Shown here: positions 1 through 5,011 of the stretch, one piece after another
Numbering within the stretch: the stretch's first letter is position 1
How the letters are laid out: each line of letters starts with the position of its first letter
Source of the DNA: Globobulimina sp.
Lineage: Eukaryota > Foraminifera > Rotaliida
DNA length: 5,127 bases
Assembly (NCBI GenBank): GCA_003354225.1
Contig: PIVH01000708.1
Location: forward strand, 1-5,127
Direction: 5' to 3'
Made by a program: the position numbers and the translations under genes
The notes under the pieces: model-generated
The model's input: only the letters and a program-made list of their open reading frames with translations
What the model was told of the DNA's origin: nothing
Databases searched by the model: none

Positions 1-17
1 CTAGATAACCTTGTTTG

Positions 18-47
18 GTGATGACAGGATCTGCCATCACTTTTTTT
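18..47 (+). terminator. stem-loop followed by a T7 run (terminator-like)
   Basis: GTGATG (18-23) pairs with CATCAC (35-40). After an A/C mismatch, CAG (25-27) pairs with CTG (31-33) around a GAT loop. Seven T residues follow directly (41-47). The shape is that of an intrinsic terminator, but in a eukaryotic context it could equally be a 3'-end or Pol III-type T-run signal, or chance. No gene is visible upstream to be terminated. Confidence 0.25.
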
Positions 48-159
48 GTTATTTTTGCTACTCACTTGAGTTATTATTTAAATCATGGAAAACAGCTAGG
101 CGCAACTGACATGAATTAATAGTGTGTTGACAGTGTTGTCAAATACATATATATCATAC

Positions 160-187
160 GGAGTTATATGCGAAGTGATATAACTCC
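160..187. repeat. perfect 10-bp inverted repeat, 8-nt loop
   Basis: GGAGTTATAT (160-169) is the exact reverse complement of ATATAACTCC (178-187), with loop GCGAAGTG. The position upstream of ORF1 is compatible with a leader hairpin or a terminal recognition site of the element. No function can be assigned from one copy. Confidence 0.7.
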
Positions 188-212
188 AGTTATACCATCC
201 AATATAATACTA

Positions 213-251
213 AATCCATAATCCGAATATATGGATGATGTCATATGGATT
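213..251. repeat. alternative-pairing inverted repeats (ATCCATA / TATGGAT arms)
   Basis: AATCCATA (213-220) can pair with TATGGATT (244-251, 8 bp) or, for 7 bp, with TATGGAT (230-236). One left arm facing two possible right arms would allow two alternative hairpins. The sequence is low complexity and AT-rich, so this may be chance. Confidence 0.4.
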
Positions 252-313
252 CATAATGCGAGCGAATCAGAGAAACGAAATACTCGCTCCTTTCATATAA
301 TAATTTTTTTAGA

Positions 314-817
314 ATGAAAAGAGCTTTTTCTACATTAGTGAGAGTCAGTCACTCAAAAACTACTTCCTTCCCCTCACATAAACACACAAACAAAACAAAC
401 ACAACAACAAAAAGAGAAATTAAATACATCTTTAGGCGAATATCGACGATGACACAGCAGAATGAAAGCGATAGCAATGCAAATAACACCAATTCAAACG
501 ATCCGGAGCCTGAATCGTATGATCAGGACAAAGTATACATTGAAGAGAAAGTAGGCGCAAAATGGCCACAAATACGGACCATCGCAGACCCCGACTTATT
601 ATTGGTTTATTATGAGAAATTAGACGCATATTATCAGCAGATATTTACGAGAGAGATCAAGGTGCAGCAGATGAGATTGATTCGTGATGGCCTGAAACAA
701 AGGACCGCCCATCAACAACAACAACAAACGCAACAGCAACAGCAGCAGCAACCCATTATGCCGCAGCAAGTACAGCAAATGGTCGACGATCAGACCAATC
801 AAGGAATGAGAGTTTAG
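314..817 (+). CDS. ORF1, gag-like Gln-rich protein (N-terminal part of gag)
   Basis: The 167-residue frame ends in tandem stops TAG TAA (815-820). The first 45 residues are Lys/Thr/Ser/His-rich and come from an ACAAA-rich stretch that looks like an untranslated leader. The in-frame ATG at 449 (residue 46), with A at -3, is therefore an alternative start giving 122 residues; the ATG at 314 also has A at -3. After the second Met come an acidic Asn/Ser/Asp region, a probably helical Tyr/Leu/Lys-rich segment (about residues 85-125, including KWPQIRT and YYEKLDAYY), and Q5-T-Q7 with further Gln to residue 155. Position at the 5' end, a helical segment and a low-complexity tail suggest the start of a gag-like RNA-packaging protein, but no named domain is recognised. 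It may be joined to the next frame by an intron or have been separated from it by frameshifts (see 817-909). Confidence 0.6.
   Translation: MKRAFSTLVRVSHSKTTSFPSHKHTNKTNTTTKREIKYIFRRISTMTQQNESDSNANNTNSNDPEPESYDQDKVYIEEKVGAKWPQIRTIADPDLLLVYYEKLDAYYQQIFTREIKVQQMRLIRDGLKQRTAHQQQQQTQQQQQQQPIMPQQVQQMVDDQTNQGMRV
713..751 (+). repeat. CAA/CAG microsatellite encoding polyglutamine
   Basis: Thirteen codons of CAA or CAG, interrupted once by ACG, encode Q5-T-Q7 inside ORF1. More Gln-rich codons continue to about 780. Such a tract is prone to slippage and is a plausible place for length variation or frameshifts between copies. Confidence 0.85.
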
Positions 818-909
818 TAAACCACCTTTATTTCTTCACAACACCGCCTATAAAAAACGAAAAGCACATCAATGAATACCACGCGTCAAATCCGTTTAAG
901 CATTTTTAG
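817..909 (+). other. candidate 93-nt GT-AG intron between the two gag-like frames
   Basis: ORF1 stops at 815-817, and the next gag-like frame is the same frame further on, with stops at 815, 818 and 851 between them. A GTAAAC donor begins at 817 and a TTTTTAG acceptor ends at 909. Removing 93 nt (31 codons) removes all these stops, creates a TAC codon (815-816 plus 910), and joins ORF1 directly to the FKKS part of the second frame. An alternative is a -1 shift followed by a +1 shift: the frame read from AGT at 811 is open until TAG at 907. The sequence alone does not decide between splicing, frameshift mutations and two separate genes. Confidence 0.3.
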
Positions 910-1924
910 CTTTAAAAAATCACGGATGACGTCAATGCAACTCACCCACAAAAAGATGGTAACATCGGTGGTCGAAAAGGTTGGTGGAATGATCGAATCC
1001 CTTTCGGGCGCAATGCAGAGCCAAGGGAATGAAATCCAGAGAGCGACAAAGTCGCTGTCTTCTTATAATCATTATAAAATGCAGACGGCTAAAATGCATC
1101 AGATAAATGTGGTGGAATTGTACCGTATGGCAGCGATAATCCATACGTTCGTAAATTGTGTGCCGGCATTTAGAATGAATAGGGCGCGATGCGTCATTTT
1201 AAACAAAGGCATCAAATCGCAAGAAGAGCGAATGCCATTCGATGAAAAGGCACCGGGTTTCTGCCTAATAGCGATTTTAGCGGCGATGGAAGCCATTTAT
1301 CCAACAGCAAAGAGGGAGACTTTAAAGAGGGAAACCTAGGGAATATTGGCAGATTTGGAGGCTATACCGCTGAATGAGAGAGATCAAAATATAGAGCGGA
1401 TGATAAGCAATGTCAAAAGACACATAGTCGCAGCCCTGAGATTTGAAGACTTATTGCAAACAATTGCATGGATTGCAGAGAGGCAATTTTTATTATTAAG
1501 CGATGCAAAGCATAAAACGCAGCAAGTCGTCCATAGAATTGTGGTACAGACAGACGCTGAAACGGAGCAAAAATTGGACAATCAACCGCCAATTTTGATG
1601 ATGCCACTGATCCGGACCCTGAATTACGATAAAATTGACCAGGTAACAATGGATAGCATAATGGCGACAATGCAGGCAAAGAAAGATGAGACACGGAAAA
1701 GAAAGCGATGCTTTTTTGATTTGAAAGGGGAGTGTTACAACTTTCTGTGGGAAGGCCATTGCAATAAAGGCCTACATTTAAACGGCACAACCGGACAAAA
1801 TAAACATTTGCCGCATCCGTTAGCTGAACGGAGACAAAAACGGAATGATAACAATGCGCCGCGGAATAATCCCAATGCCAATAATTCAAATTGGAACAAT
1901 GGCCGGAAACAAAATAGACAATGA
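872..1924 (+). pseudogene. gag-like gene, interrupted by TAG at 1337-1339, with CCCH-like cluster
   Basis: One frame of 350 codons is broken only by TAG at 1337-1339. The downstream half has no ATG near its beginning (it resumes GGA ATA TTG), so it is the continuation of the same gene and not a separate one. The first half contains a helical region (VVEKVGGMIE) and NVVELYRMAAIIHTF. The second half is helical and charged, then has Cys at residues 280, 288 and 297 and His at 302 (C-x7-C-x8-C-x4-H), a second His-containing patch (GQNKHLPHPLAERR), and a basic, Asn-rich tail to the TGA at 1922-1924. A Cys/His finger plus basic tail at the end of gag is typical of retroelement nucleic-acid-binding Gag proteins. 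Cys spacing is loose for a CCCH finger. The ATG at 872 has T at -3, so the true N-terminus may come from ORF1 by splicing. Confidence 0.65.
1310..1339 (+). repeat. 15-bp tandem duplication ending in the gag stop codon
   Basis: AAG AGG GAG ACT TTA (1310-1324) is followed by AAG AGG GAA ACC TAG (1325-1339), giving KRETL then KRET-stop. The units agree at the amino-acid level for four of five codons. The fifth codon, TTA in the first unit, is the interrupting TAG in the second. Confidence 0.65.
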
Positions 1925-2038
1925 AATGAAAAGAGTTTTCTAAGCAAAGGGGGGCAAACGGGCAACCTCAGTACACTGAAAAACAAAAAACAACAACAAA
2001 TTCTTTATTTTTTACAATTTATTCTTGCGTTATTTGAC

Positions 2039-2086
2039 ATGTAATTTGCGGAATACCTCTTTTTTCTGTATTAAAGCAAATTACAT
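2039..2086. repeat. two-tier inverted repeat (11-bp outer, 5-bp inner stem)
   Basis: ATGTAATTTGC (2039-2049) is the exact reverse complement of GCAAATTACAT (2076-2086). Inside, AATAC (2052-2056) pairs with GTATT (2068-2072) around an 11-nt pyrimidine loop CTCTTTTTTCT. The hairpin lies 115 nt after the gag stop and 157 nt before the pol start. It may act in 3'-end formation, in separating transcripts, or as a DNA recognition structure. Confidence 0.75.
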
Positions 2087-2185
2087 CTATTCTTTTTATG
2101 TGAGTTTGCCAGTTTATATATGCAAATACTTTATTTTTTATCATCATCTTTAATATATTTAATTTTAACGTCGCATTCTGAAAAA

Positions 2186-2193
2186 TATAAATA
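2186..2193 (+). promoter_or_regulatory. TATA-like box upstream of pol
   Basis: TATAAATA matches the eukaryotic TATA consensus and ends 49 nt before the pol ATG at 2243, a distance that would allow a short leader. The surroundings are AT-rich, so a chance match is possible. Confidence 0.3.
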
Positions 2194-2242
2194 GGAGCAA
2201 ACATATAAGGATAGTCACCCAAAAGTCCGAAAGAACAAAAAA

Positions 2243-4144
2243 ATGAGAGAAATTTATAAAAAATGGAAAAACGCGAAAGTACCAAAATTACCGCCGATTT
2301 GGGAGCTGCCAGCGAGCAGATTTATACATGCAATGAATACATTGCCGGACGGAAAAACAGGAAAAAGAGGTTTTCCAAACAAAAAAGACCAAAAAACAAT
2401 GGAAAACTTACTCAAAGAAGGCGCGACAATTACCGCCAACACACAAACAAATATCGAAACCGGCAACGAAGTCGAATACCCTCTCACAGTCGATCAGCAT
2501 ATAAAAAAGTGCGAGATCATACAAAAACGAATTGGAACAAATGCAGTCTGGGGACCGCATCACAAAGACAATATGCCAGAGGGATATGAAGATTATCACA
2601 TAAACCCTGTATTTATCAAAGATGACACGCCGTTCGACCATTTATTGACAGGCGCGGCAAAGAAAGAGAGAGTCATTGTGGATTGCTCAAAGACAGAAAC
2701 CCCCGGATTTGCGCCAAACGATAACATATTAGAAACAGAAAAATCATGCGAATATATTACGATTAAAAATATTGTACAATTGATTGTAGCGACGAATATC
2801 CAATGGATGGTGGCCGCGGACGCTCAAAACGCGTTTAACTGAGTCCCAATACATAAGAGATTCATGAAATGGTTTGGAATGAGAGTCGGGGACTGGATAT
2901 TTTTGTGGACGGCGCTAGTTTTGGGAGTGGCGTCAAGCTGTAACATCTACGCATTATTCGCAGGCACCGTGGCGTGGATAATTGCGAATTCCTTCCAATA
3001 TTTATTCTTCATCGCCGAGGTTTGCATCTTAAAGAATTATTTAGACGATTTTTTTGCCGGTCACCACAGTGAAAGGATGGCCTGGCAGCAATACCATGCA
3101 ATAAAATGGATGTTTAACTGGCTGGGTATCCCTACGCAGCAAAGGAAGATGATACCGCCAACGCAGATATTAATATTGATTGGCTTTATTATTAATTGTA
3201 TAACACAGTCATTATCAATCCCGAGAGCCAAAATAGCAAAGACCTCGGTAAAGGGGCAAATTTTATTGAATTTGCATACGCAGAAAAGGAATGCCACGGC
3301 ATCACAAATAACTTCATTTGTAGGCATATCAAGGCATGTTTCGTATATACGTATACATTACTATATAATCCCTGCTTTACGGCGTTTGGAGGAAGCCGTA
3401 GCAAAAAAGGAGCCGAACGACCCGGTCAGGGTTACAGTGGAAATGGCGAGAGATATAAAAGTGATACTGGATCCAATAAAAGATCCAACAAAAAACTCAA
3501 TCCCTTTCAGATGGTTATTGTACGACAAATCCAGCGCAGATATTACCATTGAAACAGATGCATCGGGAAAAATCGGATTGGGTGGGATTGTAATGCATGA
3601 AAATGCATTATTCTATGCAACTTTTTACAATGAATTGGAGGATTGGAATGACGCGAACCCGCCGGACATTGTCTATTTAGAGCTGTTAGCAATCTATGTT
3701 ATGCTAAAAATAACGTCAGAGAATTGGAATGGAAAAGCATTATTATTGCTTTGTGATAATGCAGCGGTCTGCGCCATTGTGGCCAAAAAGTCCGCATGCT
3801 TTTACCGCAAGGACTTGCAAGAATTATTACGCAGAATTTGTATGCTATGCAACGTCTACTGCTACTATTTATGGATAAGATGGATAGCAACGGACGACAA
3901 TCCAAGGGCCGATGGACTGTCCCGGGGCTATAGAAACCCATTGAAAACATGTAACAATCAATGGGAATTTACAAATCTATCATTGAAAGCAAAGCAAGCA
4001 GCAAATGAAGGAATGCAAATCTATAATGAAGCAAGGAAACGAATGGGAACTAGAAAGATAAAAGGAAAGAATTGCAATTGTAAAAGGGAGATAACATGTA
4101 AACAACAAGGAACATATACAAAATGGAAATCAAACAGACGATAA
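2243..4144 (+). pseudogene. pol: reverse transcriptase-RNase H, interrupted by TGA at 2840-2842
   Basis: The frame has 633 codons with one internal stop at position 200. It would copy element RNA into DNA and degrade the RNA strand. Visible RT features are the fingers region (NPVFIK; ERVIVD near 142-147), motif A with catalytic Asp193 (ADAQNAFN), motif B (LVLGVASS, about 225-232), motif C YLDD with Asp268/Asp269 (bases 3044-3049), and the thumb-side LIGFIINC-type segment (about 312-319). RNase H follows: Asp439 (TDAS), Glu480 (YLELLA), Asp505 (CDNAA) and Asp557 (DNPRADGLSR), so the acidic active site is complete. The stop falls seven codons after Asp193, in the motif A loop just before VPIH. 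A basic, Cys-containing tail of about 70 residues ends at TAA. No methyltransferase, protease or integrase domain is seen. The ATG at 2243 has A at -3 and an A-rich leader. The domain call is firm; subgroup is not. Confidence 0.9.
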
Positions 4145-4303
4145 AAATATGACTCACAATACTGCTTATTTAATTTTTTTTTGTTTGTTGCGTTTGAACG
4201 CCGCACTTCTCAAAAAAACTAACTAACAAAAACTCATTTTACAAACAAAAAGATTCCCTCGAACAGAAAGAGGAAAACGAGAGCAAACTTCGAACCGCGC
4301 AGA
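4145..4303 (+). other. spacer between pol and recombinase: T9 run, ACAAA-rich leader
   Basis: Non-coding 159 nt. A run of nine T (about 4174-4182) is followed by CTAACTAAC (4219-4227) and an ACAAA-rich, low-G leader before the ATG at 4304. The recombinase frame remains open upstream to 4223 after a TAA at 4220, and codes a basic stretch (SNRKRKTRANFEPRR), so the true N-terminus could lie upstream of the ATG if an upstream exon exists. Confidence 0.5.
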
Positions 4304-4867
4304 ATGTCGAGATTGGAATTTGAGAAACATAAACAATTCAATTGGCAGCACAGACACGCAAATAACACCAACGACCAATATACATCGGTCGAGAAGTATT
4401 GGATGATATATAATAGATTGCACAACAAATCAGTAACAGCATTTGATGAGAATAACATAATCGAATATATGATCTGGAATAGAGCATGCAAAAAGAAGTT
4501 CGGATGGACCGCAATCCATTCCCATCAGAATGGAATCAGAGACATTGCATTGAAGTACAATAAAGTGATAAATACAACGAAAGCAGCCATGCCAAACCTG
4601 CACAATTATAAAATCGCACAAAAGCGATTGAATCCAGGCAAGGGCTGATCGAAAGCAATTGACCGCCATATGCTATACCAATGGATAGAGAATATAAAAA
4701 AAGATGAAACCATGAATAAAGTATCAAAGTTATCATGGATTGGAATACTAACATTAGCCTTCACAGAAATGAAAAGAATCAGTGAATATACAAAAAAGAA
4801 CCAAATTGAAGCCGATATAAACTACGAAGCATTGCAATTTGAATACAATTTAAGCACAAAAAAATGG
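4304..4867 (+). pseudogene. tyrosine recombinase (DIRS-type integrase), interrupted at 4646 and truncated
   Basis: This would insert the circular cDNA by Arg/His/Tyr-dependent strand exchange. The frame from 4304 is broken by TGA at 4646-4648 and continues in the same frame. Residues about 25-110 fit the helical core-binding domain (SVEKYWMIYNRL, GIRDIALKYN). After the stop, SKAIDRHMLYQWI leads to the catalytic domain start, and LAFTEMKRISEYTKK matches the first catalytic motif, with the nucleophile-activating Arg at bases 4775-4777. A following DINYEALQFEYN-type segment is consistent with the family. Beyond about 4867 I cannot align anything: the second Arg/His boxes and active-site Tyr are absent at the expected spacing, so the 3' half is missing. 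The frame stays open to TGA at 5033-5035, but that tail looks like unrelated flank. The ATG has A at -3. Fold assignment rests on motif recognition without an alignment. Confidence 0.75.
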
Positions 4868-4979
4868 GCTCATTTATTGCGGATCTGCAATGTGGAGCTT
4901 TTGGTGGTGTGGAACAGCTTTGTGGAGGTTTTCGAACTGCGCCTCCAAGCGTTTTCATGTTTAACATTAAATGCTCGAC
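4868..4979. other. right flank: breakpoint and imperfect TGTGGA repeats
   Basis: Composition shifts from A-rich coding sequence to G/T-rich sequence. TGTGGA occurs at 4891, 4908 and 4921, followed by related AGCTTTTGG, ACAGCTTTG and GGTTTTCG tails, giving imperfect units of 17 and 13 nt spacing. TGGAGG (4922-4927) can pair with CCTCCA (4942-4947). This is probably host DNA or another element abutting the truncated recombinase. It could be the leader of the frame starting at 4980. Confidence 0.4.
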
Positions 4980-5011
4980 ATGGAAAACTTTACCTCTGTA
5001 ATGTCGAGCAT
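4971..5011. repeat. perfect 11-bp inverted repeat overlapping a start codon
   Basis: ATGCTCGACAT (4971-4981) is the exact reverse complement of ATGTCGAGCAT (5001-5011), separated by 19 nt. The arms include the start of the ATG at 4980 and further in-frame ATGs at 5001 and 5010. Possible roles are a hairpin in an mRNA leader or a palindromic recombination or protein-binding site. Confidence 0.7.

Larger units (their letters stand above)
1..313. other. non-coding left region with several short hairpins
   Basis: No convincing reading frame occurs on either strand. The stretch contains a stem-loop followed by seven T (18-47), a perfect 10-bp inverted repeat (160-187), a family of ATCCATA/TATGGAT arms (213-251), and a pairing of GAGCGA at 260-265 with TCGCTC at 284-289. 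An AT-rich CATATAATAATTTTTTT stretch lies just before the ATG at 314. It may be the 5' untranslated or terminal part of the retrotransposon, or partly host flank; the border cannot be placed without other copies. Confidence 0.5.
1925..2242 (+). other. non-coding spacer between gag-like and pol genes
   Basis: No supported gene. From left to right it holds a CAACAACAA-rich stretch (about 1980-2000), T-rich tracts, a strong hairpin (2039-2086), further AT-rich sequence, a TATAAATA box (2186-2193), and an A-rich stretch leading into the pol ATG. A minus-strand frame across 2019-2285 is Phe/Ile/Lys-rich and looks like translated AT-rich spacer. The length and structure argue against a simple gag-pol frameshift or readthrough arrangement. 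Confidence 0.6.
314..4867 (+). mobile_element. DIRS-order (tyrosine recombinase) retrotransposon, interrupted and 3'-truncated copy
   Basis: The span runs from the first gag-like start to the last residue I can align by eye with a tyrosine recombinase. Gag-like frames are followed by RT-RNase H and then a tyrosine recombinase start, all on one strand, with no DDE integrase and no aspartic protease. That combination defines the DIRS order (DIRS, PAT, Ngaro and relatives), which integrates a circular DNA by site-specific recombination. True ends are not resolved: part of 1-313 probably belongs to the element, and the right end is lost within about 4850-4890. I found no long terminal repeats, split direct repeats or internal complementary region, so subgroup assignment is open. 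The absence of a methyltransferase domain after RNase H is unlike classical DIRS-1. Three single in-frame stops show the copy is not autonomous. Confidence 0.85.

Noticed and set aside
927-934. TGACGTCA palindrome (CRE/ATF-like site)
   Set aside because: It lies in gag coding sequence and a single 8-bp match is expected by chance often enough.
1337-1345. Programmed stop-codon readthrough at TAG
   Set aside because: The stop is in the middle of gag and not between gag and pol, and no downstream pseudoknot is evident.
1413-1889. A 158-codon minus-strand frame opposite the gag-like gene
   Set aside because: Antisense shadow of a frame with clear Gag features; Cys/Leu/Ser-rich product with no domain.
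2019-2285. An 88-codon minus-strand frame in the gag-pol spacer
   Set aside because: Composition is that of translated AT-rich spacer (Phe/Ile/Lys), and the hairpin and pol start fall within it.
2263-2589. A 108-codon + strand frame overlapping the start of pol, very basic
   Set aside because: It lies entirely inside pol in another frame; its Lys/Arg/Asn richness follows from the A-rich pol codons and it has no recognisable motif.
2840-2842. TGA read as tryptophan (alternative genetic code)
   Set aside because: TGG is used at all other visible Trp positions, including conserved ones; under a TGA=Trp code in AT-rich DNA many more in-frame TGA codons would be expected. TGA also appears as the natural gag end at 1922.
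3196-3552. A 118-codon + strand frame inside pol
   Set aside because: It overlaps the well-supported RT-RNase H frame and shows no family motif.
2243-4144. Bacterial retron, group II intron or diversity-generating RT
   Set aside because: RT is fused to RNase H with a DNPRADGLSR motif and is flanked by gag-like and recombinase frames; no ncRNA, maturase or template-repeat structure is seen.
4190-4201. GCGTT-TG-AACGC inverted repeat after the T9 run
   Set aside because: A 2-nt loop cannot form a stable hairpin and the arms are only 5 bp.
4868-4879. HLLR (AHLLRICN) as the HxxR catalytic box of the recombinase
   Set aside because: It lies only about 33 residues after the box I arginine, far closer than in tyrosine recombinases, and no properly spaced Tyr follows; probably coincidence in flanking sequence.
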